From IMG/VR virus record IMGVR_UViG_3300034093_002374, positions 1-64,000 of that record: a stretch of 64,000 bases of DNA; one strand, written 5' to 3'. Shown in pieces: positions 57,265-64,000 of the stretch. The stretch comes from a virus. The first letter of the stretch is position 1. Each line of letters starts with the position of its first letter. The notes under the pieces are model-generated. The model ran no database searches, had not been told where the DNA came from, and saw only the letters and a list, made by a program, of their open reading frames with translations. The position numbers and the translations under genes were made by a program.

Positions 57265-58651
57265 AGTCAACCTACATGAAGGTCAAACAGCCGTTTTTAA
57301 AGACATCTTTCTAAACTTTGACGACACGCTCGGAGAAGACGGTCTTCCGCTTCTTCTTACAATGGTGTACGTTGTAGCCTGCTGCTCACGTGGTTGGGGG
57401 AAGTCTTTTGAGATGACCGTTTGTGCAATGACCGCTGTGGTTGAGTTGATGGAACTTGATGACGACGTTCCTAACAAGAACGTTTGGATTATTGCGCCTA
57501 CGTATGACCAAGTTACCGAAATTTACTGGCCTATCCTAATCATGTTAGGTGCCACCGAGTACGCTGAGAAATCGTCTAAATCAGATGGTTACTTAGAGTT
57601 TCCCGGCAACGTTCGTCTAGAACTCATCTCGTATGAGTCTGTTGAACGAATGCGTGGTAAAGGCGCTTATTTTGTGGGTTGGGACGAGGTCTCTTCTTGC
57701 CACAAAGGAATGCCCGCTAAAGAAGCCTGGGAAGGCATTATTCAACCGTGTATCGTGACGCGTTGGTCTCCTAAAGCCGCAAGAATGCACGGCTCTAAAC
57801 GAGCCGGAAGGCTTTTTGCAATCAGTACTCCTAAAGGGTACAACTTCTTTTATGATATGTACAACTACGCTGAGACAGATCCTGAATGGAAAAGTCATCA
57901 TTTTGATTTTACTCAGAGTCCTTATCTTGACGAAGAACAAATCGAGAAGCTACGCTCTAAGATGGACCCCATCAGGTTTGCACAAGAATACCTGGCAACC
58001 TTTAAAGATTCTGGTAACAACGTCTTTTACATGCTCGACAGAAAAGTCCATGCACGAAGAGACCTTGCACCATTCAGACCTCCGGCAGACGATTCTAGCC
58101 GTGATGGTGAAGATGTTCATGTGTGTATCGACTTTAACGTCGGTATCATGGCTGCATCGTGTTTTGCCTTAAGAGGCAGTCAAATGCAGTTCTTGCATGA
58201 ATTCAAAGGGCACCCTGACACAGACGCGCTCGGTAAACGTCTTCAAGAAAAATTTCGAGGACATAAAATTATTGCGTACCCTGACCCTTCAGGTAAGGCA
58301 AGAAAATCATCCGCAGCAGTAGGTGTCACTGACTTCTCTATTTTGCAATCTTACGGCATTGAAATACGAGCACGCTCAAAAGCGCCTCCTATTGTTGATT
58401 CTGTGAACGCTGTTAATAGACTTCTCATGAATGCCAACGGTGTAGTGTCTATCTTAATTGATCCCGTAGCATGTCCTGGAACACTCGACTCTCTTGAAAG
58501 AACTTCATGGGTTGACCGTAATCCAGATTTGGCAACGATTGATAAAACAGCCGGAGTTGAACACTTCTCTGACGGTGTCCGTTACGCCGCTGAATACTTG
58601 TTCCCTGTTACCGGTGGTACTAAGAAAACTTCAATGGGTCGTTCGTTCTGA
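57242..58651 (+). CDS. terL: Terminase large subunit
   Basis: The 469-residue protein has an ATPase domain with Walker A CCSRGWGKS (Lys54), a VWIIAPTYDQ strand, Walker B YFVGWDE and the coupling motif FAISTPKG. The C-terminal nuclease has VCIDFNV, a middle YPDPSGKARKS and a late HFSDGVRYA with acidic residues of the RNase H-like site. It packages DNA into the procapsid through the portal. The ATG at 57257 is an alternative start. Lying at 57 kb while the capsid genes are at 1 kb, it suggests that portal and vRNAP genes continue past the right edge of a circularly permuted map. Confidence 0.93.
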   Translation: MNGKDMAEVNLHEGQTAVFKDIFLNFDDTLGEDGLPLLLTMVYVVACCSRGWGKSFEMTVCAMTAVVELMELDDDVPNKNVWIIAPTYDQVTEIYWPILIMLGATEYAEKSSKSDGYLEFPGNVRLELISYESVERMRGKGAYFVGWDEVSSCHKGMPAKEAWEGIIQPCIVTRWSPKAARMHGSKRAGRLFAISTPKGYNFFYDMYNYAETDPEWKSHHFDFTQSPYLDEEQIEKLRSKMDPIRFAQEYLATFKDSGNNVFYMLDRKVHARRDLAPFRPPADDSSRDGEDVHVCIDFNVGIMAASCFALRGSQMQFLHEFKGHPDTDALGKRLQEKFRGHKIIAYPDPSGKARKSSAAVGVTDFSILQSYGIEIRARSKAPPIVDSVNAVNRLLMNANGVVSILIDPVACPGTLDSLERTSWVDRNPDLATIDKTAGVEHFSDGVRYAAEYLFPVTGGTKKTSMGRSF

Positions 58652-58674
58652 CCAAAGTACAGTAAGGAAATTCC

Positions 58675-59208
58675 ATGATCAGAACGCTCACATACGAGCA
58701 GAAAGACGCGTTGCTCACTACGTTGTGGGATCGCTCGCTTGTCGGTGTGGCGTTGGTCACTAAAGAGGGGCGTTTTGAGTTTGCCAACCAGGCTTTCTGT
58801 AGACTCCTTGAGTACTCAGAAACAGAGCTTCGCAATCGTCATTTTCAAGAACTAACTCACCCAGACGACGTACATGCAGACGTTTCAATGTCCCGTGACA
58901 TCACGCTTCGTGAAGCTGATGAATACACGATGCGTAAACGTTACATTACGAAGACTGGTAAAGTCGTTTGGATGATTTTACATGTGCAGGGACTTATCGT
59001 TAACGATGAGCTTCATTATTTCGTGTCTCAAATTTCAGAAATAATTCCTGTACTAAACACAGAAAGAGTTGCGCCTAAACGAACTTCAATATCAACTAGC
59101 GCTTTTCGATTTGTCAAGGATAACCTTGCTTGGATTGTTTTGGCGCTTAGTGGTTTTGCTTACATTGTTGCTGAAATCCTAAAATCCCTCGATGAAGGAT
59201 CGAAATGA
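58675..59208 (+). CDS. PAS-domain protein with C-terminal membrane anchor
   Basis: Residues about 10-125 form a PAS fold: SLVGVALVTKEGRFEFANQAFCRLLEYSETEL, then FQELTHPDDVHADVSM, then KRYITKTGKVVWMILHVQGLI. This matches PAS/PAC layout from core to C-terminal strands. Residues about 150-170 (NLAWIVLALSGFAYIVAEIL) are a membrane segment. No kinase, cyclase or DNA-binding output is attached. The ATG follows TAAGGAAATTCC, 23 bases after terL. A sensor or an interfering partner for a host PAS signalling protein is conceivable (inference). Confidence 0.88.
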   Translation: MIRTLTYEQKDALLTTLWDRSLVGVALVTKEGRFEFANQAFCRLLEYSETELRNRHFQELTHPDDVHADVSMSRDITLREADEYTMRKRYITKTGKVVWMILHVQGLIVNDELHYFVSQISEIIPVLNTERVAPKRTSISTSAFRFVKDNLAWIVLALSGFAYIVAEILKSLDEGSK

Positions 59209-59279
59209 GTAAAAGCGTTCTATTGAACACTGTTGCTAAGGCCCCTCTTTGGGCCGCGTTAATGTGGAAATGTCGCTAA
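59205..59279 (+). CDS. Tiny ORF coupled to the PAS gene (24 aa)
   Basis: ATGA overlaps the PAS stop, with AAGGA six bases upstream. The product is MSKSVLLNTVAKAPLWAALM plus four residues, a short amphipathic helix. The sequence also contains a GGCCC/GGGCC hairpin. The 65 bases after it show no gene. It may be a small membrane peptide or only a translated tail. Confidence 0.4.
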   Translation: MSKSVLLNTVAKAPLWAALMWKCR

Positions 59280-59344
59280 GGGCAGTCCACGGAGACGTAA
59301 GTCCCGACAACCTACCTCACATCATTTATTTATAGAGAATTTTT

Positions 59345-59701
59345 ATGTCTGATAACCAATTTCAGCCGCGTGTCGCCAACATTGCTTATCAAAGCGTTTT
59401 TGGTTCTAGTGTAGTGTTTGCAGTCGTGACGATGCAAAACGGTTTCATTGTCACCGGTCAAGCGCCTTGTGTTCGCCTTGAGCACTTCGATCAACAAGCC
59501 GCTATGGAAGCTGCGCTTCAAGACGCCATGTCAAAAGTTTTCATGCTTGAATCGTATTTCCTTGCTGAAGTCGCTATGCAGGAATTCCAACGCGCTCAAC
59601 TTGAAGCTGATCGTGTTCAAGAAGAACGTGCTGAAGAAATAACGCTTGAAGCAGCACGTACTCGTCAGGCCGATTCATCGCACCTTGTTGAAGCGCAGTG
59701 A
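59345..59701 (+). CDS. N4 gp49 / Sf6 gp66-like protein
   Basis: The segment VVFAVVTMQNGFIVTGQAPCVRLEHFD, then FMLESYFLAEVAMQEFQRA, fits the phage gp49/gp66 family, whose hallmark is a strand followed by NGF.VTG and an L.SYFL-type helix. A Glu/Ala-rich helical tail follows. The family is widespread in phages but its function is unknown. It overlaps the next gene by four bases. Confidence 0.75.
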   Translation: MSDNQFQPRVANIAYQSVFGSSVVFAVVTMQNGFIVTGQAPCVRLEHFDQQAAMEAALQDAMSKVFMLESYFLAEVAMQEFQRAQLEADRVQEERAEEITLEAARTRQADSSHLVEAQ

Positions 59702-59889
59702 CTACCTGGGTAGACCGCCTCAAAGACGAACGCCGCGACCTTGTTCTTAGAATCGAAGCCCTCGCGCGTTATAAACTGTCAGACGAGTTTAGGACACTGC
59801 CCAAACAAACACAGCAGTTGATGATGGATCAACATCGTCACATGAATGCTTACGCAGACTGTCTTTACAACCGTCTAAAATTAACCTGA
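59698..59889 (+). CDS. Small conserved helical phage protein (63 aa)
   Basis: A GTG start overlaps the previous stop. WVDRLKDERRDLVLRIEALAR...FRTLPKQTQQLMMDQHRHMNAY matches a widespread short phage family whose pattern is a charged helix, a short loop with LP or LS and a Gln/Met-rich second helix. It often pairs with gp49-like genes, as here. The function is unknown. Confidence 0.7.
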   Translation: MTTWVDRLKDERRDLVLRIEALARYKLSDEFRTLPKQTQQLMMDQHRHMNAYADCLYNRLKLT

Positions 59890-59902
59890 TCAAGGAGTAC
59901 GA

Positions 59903-60493
59903 ATGGCCAGGGAGAAACTGACAGAGGTCTCAACAGACCTCATAACCGATGCTGGTACGGTGCTCTGGTCTTTCATCAAAGGCGAGCAACTAGAATACCC
60001 CATCACTCTAGATTTTCTTGAAGGTGCCGCAACAACAGGTTACGTTTTTGAAGCCGTTGTTGTCGAAGCGTTGAATGTTCTTGACCAACAAGAGCGTCCT
60101 ACTACGATTAAGCCTGCCGGTGTTCAAACAGTACTCGTAGTCCGAAGACCTGATTTTGTCGGTGCTTGGAACGCTCTCACTCAATACAACTATGAAGAAG
60201 TTGTGTCTTATGGCGGTCTTTATTATCGCCTCTTGAGTGGCGTTGCTTACACAAGCGCAACGACGCCTGACTTAGACGCTACGTGGGAAGTAACCACGTT
60301 GTCACGGATTTATGTTCAGTTCCCTAGTACGTTGGGTGCAACTTATGCTGTACAGCCGACGGTTCTGGGTTCTATTTATGGCTTCTTTGAACTGCGCGTT
60401 ACTGAGCCAAATAACAGTGTCTTTGTAAAGACCTGGAAACCGGTTCGTGGCATGGTAGAACTTCTTTTCAGCCCCACTGACATTGTTGCTTAG
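59903..60493 (+). CDS. Fibre- or baseplate-associated protein (196 aa)
   Basis: The ATG follows TCAAGGAGTACGA. The protein has beta-rich N- and C-terminal parts and a middle AWNALTQYNYEEVVSYGGLYYRLL that resembles small carbohydrate-binding repeats. A Trp-Lys-Pro turn near the end (KTWKPVRGMVELLF) is typical of fibre-adaptor proteins. It is first in the fibre cluster. The role is inferred from composition and context. Confidence 0.55.
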   Translation: MAREKLTEVSTDLITDAGTVLWSFIKGEQLEYPITLDFLEGAATTGYVFEAVVVEALNVLDQQERPTTIKPAGVQTVLVVRRPDFVGAWNALTQYNYEEVVSYGGLYYRLLSGVAYTSATTPDLDATWEVTTLSRIYVQFPSTLGATYAVQPTVLGSIYGFFELRVTEPNNSVFVKTWKPVRGMVELLFSPTDIVA

Positions 60494-60495
60494 CG

Positions 60496-61161
60496 ATGGT
60501 GATAAAGCGGGTTGACCTTTATACAAATACGCCAATTATTGCTGCTAAAGCACCGGTAATTCAAGCACGGTTGACTGAGACAAAAGATTTACAAATCCAT
60601 CTTTCTATTGATTTAGCAAAGATGCGAACTGGTCTGTATCAGAAGTTTTATGAGTCGGCGCTGTTTGCTGAACTTGTAAATAAAGCGACTTCTATTAGCA
60701 AAATTGAAACTTTCGCTTCAACTGACCTTTTAACAATAGCATTCGGCAAAGTTGGTCAAGAAACAGTCGCTCTAGCTGAGAACATTGTAAAAGACTTCTC
60801 TCGTGTCAACTCGGAAACGTTTGCTGCTGCTGAACAGTTTAGCTTAGCCATTGCAAAAGAACTTTTAGACGCAGCTACCTCAGTAGACTTAATAACAATA
60901 CATACAAATAAGCTTGTTCTAGATGTGCTCACTCCCACGGATGATTGGGCCGGAATTGCTAACATAGACGACGACCAGTATATTGATTTCGGCAAAAATT
61001 CTGTCGAGTATCTGACCATTCAAGAAAGCTTGATAAGAGACTCTGCCAAGGTAGCGGTAAATACAGTTTTGACTGTCGAATCGCGAATTGCCTGGATGCA
61101 AGACTACTGGGCCTTCGACTATAACGCGACTGACTATGTTGGTCTTTCCGCAACAATCTAG
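60496..61161 (+). CDS. Fibre-region protein (221 aa)
   Basis: The N-terminus has strands (MVIKRVDLYTNTPIIAAKAPVI...). The middle is helical with repeating KIETFASTDLLTIAFGK-like heptads, suggesting a trimeric coiled coil. The C-terminus is Trp/Tyr/Asp-rich (MQDYWAFDYNATDYVG). It lies between two fibre-associated genes. No family is recognised. Confidence 0.5.
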   Translation: MVIKRVDLYTNTPIIAAKAPVIQARLTETKDLQIHLSIDLAKMRTGLYQKFYESALFAELVNKATSISKIETFASTDLLTIAFGKVGQETVALAENIVKDFSRVNSETFAAAEQFSLAIAKELLDAATSVDLITIHTNKLVLDVLTPTDDWAGIANIDDDQYIDFGKNSVEYLTIQESLIRDSAKVAVNTVLTVESRIAWMQDYWAFDYNATDYVGLSATI

Positions 61162-61173
61162 AAAGGCATTTCG

Positions 61174-61623
61174 ATGCAAGACTGCTTGAAAGCAAAAGGC
61201 GAACTAACGATTCGTCTTACACGAGAAGACGGTTCTGTTGAAGAGACAAAGGTTAAAAACCTTATTGTTAATCTCGGCCTAGCGTATATCGTCTCCAGGA
61301 TGAAAGACGCTGCCGCAACTGCTATGTCACACATGGCAATCGGCACGGGTACTACCGCTGCGTCTGGTGCTCAAACGGCTCTCGTTACTGAAGCCGCTCG
61401 GGTCGGTTTGACGTCGACCACTCTTGTTACTACCGTTGTAGCTAACGACGCTATTCAGTACGTCGCTACGTTTGGAGCAGGTGTCGGTACGGCTGCTATT
61501 ACTGAAGCCGCGCTGCTTAACGCTAGCTCCGGTGGTACGATGTTGTGTCGTACGGCTTTCTCGGCGATTAATAAGGGTTCTCTTGATTCCCTTACGATCA
61601 CCTGGAAAATTACGGCTCAGTAA
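61174..61623 (+). CDS. Fibre-associated protein with conserved N-terminal strand (149 aa)
   Basis: The opening GELTIRLTREDGSVEETKVKNLIVNLGLAYIVSRM is a pattern I recognise from phage proteins beside tail fibres. It is followed by HMAIGTGTTAASGAQTALVTE and a beta-rich end SLDSLTITWKITAQ. Such proteins are probably attached to the tail or act as fibre chaperones. It ends 12 bases before the long repetitive ORF, with TAAGGAG as the shared site. Confidence 0.65.
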   Translation: MQDCLKAKGELTIRLTREDGSVEETKVKNLIVNLGLAYIVSRMKDAAATAMSHMAIGTGTTAASGAQTALVTEAARVGLTSTTLVTTVVANDAIQYVATFGAGVGTAAITEAALLNASSGGTMLCRTAFSAINKGSLDSLTITWKITAQ

Positions 61624-61635
61624 GGAGAGTTCTCG

Positions 61636-64000
61636 ATGACGGCAGCAATCATTACGCGCGCCACGGCGGGAACGGGTGCCACCGTCAAAGGAGCACCTCT
61701 CACAAACGCTGAGGTTGACACGAACTTTATCAACATCAACGCCGAAGTTGATCTTAAAGCTGACTATGCAAGTCCCAAACTTGGGGCGGGTTCGTTAGCG
61801 TCGCTGACTACTGGTACTAATAATACAGCGCTTGGTGTCAACTCTCTTACGCTAAACACGTCGGGTAGTACCAACACAGGCGTAGGCCGTAATACGCTAA
61901 ACGCAAACACAACAGGTACTGATAACACCGCCTCAGGTGCTTTTGCGCTTTTGTCCAACACGACAGGCTCGTATAACACAGCAGACGGTGGTTATGCGCT
62001 GCAAAACAACACGGTTGGCAGTAACAATACCGCAGTCGGTCACAGTGCTCTTGTGTCTGCTACCACAGCCAACAACAACACTGCTGTCGGCGCTTACGCA
62101 CTGGACGCTAACACGACGGGCACCTACAATACCGCTATGGGCGTGAACGCCCTCGGGGCGACTACGACAGGCAACTACAACGTCGTAATCGGGGGAGCCG
62201 CCGGAACGAACAATACGACCGGATCACTAAACACAGTAGTCGGGTACACCGCTCTGGCGTCAAATACGACGGGCTCACAGAACTCCGCCTTCGGCGCGCA
62301 GTCGATGCACAACAACACCGAAGGCTACTTTAACGCCGCCTATGGCGCTAACACGCTGTACGCAAACACGACAGGTATCCAGAACACTGCTATTGGGTGG
62401 GGTGCGCTAAACCTAGCTACTACCGCTTCTAACAACGTTGCTGTTGGCGCTTTTGCACTGGATGCCAACATTACAGGCGCGGGTAACGTTGCGGTTGGCT
62501 ACAACTCGCTCGGGGCCAACACAACCGCCAGCAACAACAGCGCATTCGGTGTTAACGCACTGCAAAGCACTACTACAGGTGTCGATAACGTCGCGGTAGG
62601 GGCCAGTGCTTTGGCAACAAATACGACGGCTTCTAACAATACAGCTGTGGGTGTAAACGCCTTGTTTGCTAATACCACAGGCGCTAACAATGTGGCTATT
62701 GGCCTAAACAGTCTTGATGCTAACACGACGGGTGCCGAGAACGTCGCGCTAGGGGCGAGCGCGCTTGGGGCTAACACCACGGGCGCGAATAATGTTGCCG
62801 TAGGCAATAGCGCACTCAGCGCGAACACTACTATTTCAAACCTCACGGCTGTCGGTGTTACGGCGCTACGTGATAACACAACCGGCACTAACAACACCGG
62901 ACTTGGTCGCGCGGCACTTCAAGTCAATACGACAGGCAGTGAAAACACTGCCGTCGGTACCTACGCGCTACAAAACAATACTACGGGTGGTAGTAACACA
63001 GGCACTGGCTATCAGGTATTGTTCAGGAACACGACAGGAACTCGCAACTCGGCGTTCGGCCTTAACAGTGCTTTTGATAACACGACCGGTACTGACCTTG
63101 CAGGCTTCGGCTACGCCGCGCTCGGTGCCAACACGACCGGTACCCTCAACAGTGGTTTCGGCTCTTACGCACTTTATTACAACACCACGGGTGCCGGAAA
63201 TACTGCCGTAGGTTACTCTGCACTGTTTTTGAACACGACCGGTACCGTTAATACGGCTGTCGGTCGTAGTGCTATGCAAGCTAACACAACAGGTGAGTAC
63301 AACGCGGCACTCGGTTATGTCGCGCTCGCCGGAAACACAATCGGTATCTACAACACCGCAATCGGTGCGTTGGCTCTTTACTCGGCCACAACCGGTAGCT
63401 TCAATACCGCGCTCGGTGGAAACACGTTGAGGTTTGCTTCAACGTCAAGCAACAATATTGCGGTCGGCTACAACGCCCTTTATACAAACACTACAGGGGC
63501 ACAGAATATCGCCGTCGGTGTTGGAGCGTTGAACTCTAACACGACTGCGGACTACAACATTGCAATCGGCTACTTAGCGCTCACGGGCAACACAACCGGC
63601 AGCCAAAACCTTGCTGTAGGTACAAGTGCGTTGTTTTCTAATACAACCGGAACGCAAAACTCTGCTTTCGGTTTTCAATCGCTTTATTACAACACAACTG
63701 GATATAACAACGTTACTCAAGGTTATAATACGTTGTTTGCCAATGTTAGTGGCGCTAATAATACGGCAATTGGACACAGCGCGCTCGCGGCAAACACTGC
63801 CTCTAATAACACGGCTGTTGGTGCAAACGCTCTAGACGCTAACACCACGGGTACTTACAATACCGCTGTTGGTTCAGGAGCGTTAGGAGCTAATACAACG
63901 GGCGCTGATAACGCTGCGTTTGGCGGGTTAGCACTAGTTACTAACACGACCGGTATTAACAACATTGCTATCGGCACTGTGGCTTTGCATTCCAATACCA
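61636..64000 (+). CDS. Repetitive fibre/spike-like protein (3' partial)
   Basis: The ATG at 61636 lies behind TAAGGAGAGTTCTCG. The frame is open to the right edge: 788 codons without a stop. The first 45 residues (GAPLTNAEVDTNFININAEVDLK) resemble the start of fibre proteins that follow a DTNF motif. After that, about 40 imperfect repeats of roughly 17 residues, consensus NTTGxxNTAVGxxALxx, fill the rest. The Asn/Thr/Gly pattern predicts a beta-solenoid or trimeric beta-roll, as in head domains of trimeric adhesins. A receptor-contacting fibre is the likely role. The C-terminus lies outside the window. Confidence 0.85.
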   Translation, partial: MTAAIITRATAGTGATVKGAPLTNAEVDTNFININAEVDLKADYASPKLGAGSLASLTTGTNNTALGVNSLTLNTSGSTNTGVGRNTLNANTTGTDNTASGAFALLSNTTGSYNTADGGYALQNNTVGSNNTAVGHSALVSATTANNNTAVGAYALDANTTGTYNTAMGVNALGATTTGNYNVVIGGAAGTNNTTGSLNTVVGYTALASNTTGSQNSAFGAQSMHNNTEGYFNAAYGANTLYANTTGIQNTAIGWGALNLATTASNNVAVGAFALDANITGAGNVAVGYNSLGANTTASNNSAFGVNALQSTTTGVDNVAVGASALATNTTASNNTAVGVNALFANTTGANNVAIGLNSLDANTTGAENVALGASALGANTTGANNVAVGNSALSANTTISNLTAVGVTALRDNTTGTNNTGLGRAALQVNTTGSENTAVGTYALQNNTTGGSNTGTGYQVLFRNTTGTRNSAFGLNSAFDNTTGTDLAGFGYAALGANTTGTLNSGFGSYALYYNTTGAGNTAVGYSALFLNTTGTVNTAVGRSAMQANTTGEYNAALGYVALAGNTIGIYNTAIGALALYSATTGSFNTALGGNTLRFASTSSNNIAVGYNALYTNTTGAQNIAVGVGALNSNTTADYNIAIGYLALTGNTTGSQNLAVGTSALFSNTTGTQNSAFGFQSLYYNTTGYNNVTQGYNTLFANVSGANNTAIGHSALAANTASNNTAVGANALDANTTGTYNTAVGSGALGANTTGADNAAFGGLALVTNTTGINNIAIGTVALHSNT
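61780..64000 (+). repeat. 51-bp coding repeat array
   Basis: An approximately 51-base unit encoding NTTGxxNTAVGxxALxx recurs through the end of the window with few gaps. Copies differ at many third positions and at the variable residues, but the Asn, Gly and Ala anchor positions persist. The array could recombine and change fibre length. Confidence 0.85.

Noticed and set aside
61780-64000. CRISPR array as explanation of the repeats
   Set aside because: The repeats are about 51 bases, degenerate, contiguous and in one open reading frame. There are no spacer-like unique segments and no cas genes.

Overview
The window is a densely packed stretch of a lytic tailed-phage genome. Every credible gene lies on the + strand, many overlap by 1-8 bases, and no integrase, repressor or partition gene is visible. 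The tail genes are of siphovirus type: tube, lambda-style frameshifted chaperones, a giant tape measure, minor tail proteins and a J-like tip. The replication and transcription genes are of T7 type: single-subunit RNA polymerase, T7-like DNA polymerase, primase-helicase, 5' exonuclease and ATP ligase. The host is not proven. A holin resembling the gene-transfer-agent 3TM family and a block of prophage-type genes at 39.7-42.0 kb suggest a proteobacterium, possibly an alphaproteobacterium (inference).

Layout. 0-0.6 kb: the C-terminal end of a second RNA polymerase, probably virion-packaged. 0.7-5.8 kb: scaffold, major capsid protein, head-tail connectors, tail tube and tail-assembly chaperones with a GGGAAAG slippery site. 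5.9-21.8 kb: a 3257-residue tape measure, two minor tail proteins and a 1652-residue tip protein with collagen-like runs. 22.1-24.9 kb: holin, lysozyme and a string of tiny membrane proteins. 24.9-27.8 kb: T7-type RNA polymerase and two small genes. 27.9-39.1 kb: SSB, DNA polymerase, nucleases, primase-helicase, ribonucleotide reductase and dCMP deaminase. 39.1-42.0 kb: a tandem paralog pair and a GC-richer mosaic island. 42.0-45.9 kb: DNA ligase, nucleotidyltransferase-like and acetyltransferase-like genes. 46.0-53.9 kb: mostly unknown small genes, a candidate structured RNA of about 330 nt, a glutaredoxin and a protein carrying a primase-type zinc ribbon. 54.0-58.7 kb: small membrane proteins, a calcineurin-like phosphoesterase and terminase. 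58.7-64 kb: a PAS-domain membrane protein, fibre-associated proteins and a very repetitive fibre-like ORF that runs off the right edge.

Transcription. A near-identical 18-bp element (consensus ACCCCGTTARMTTAACCC) occurs five times, always on the coding strand and always between genes, at 624, 21957, 27862, 46027 and 54039. It heads five gene blocks: head and tail; lysis and RNA polymerase; replication; the 46-54 kb unknowns; and terminase, PAS and fibres. Copies 2, 4 and 5 follow strong hairpins or terminators. It is the best candidate for the promoter of one of the two phage RNA polymerases. The polymerase gene itself sits in a block led by this element, so something else (host polymerase or the virion polymerase) would have to start the programme.

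Most notable observations: two different single-subunit RNA polymerases with a five-copy promoter candidate; a multi-helix RNA with its own terminator at 46.87-47.20 kb; a PAS protein with a C-terminal membrane segment; a tape measure implying a tail near half a micrometre; and a Glu-to-Gln change at the DNA polymerase steric-gate position.
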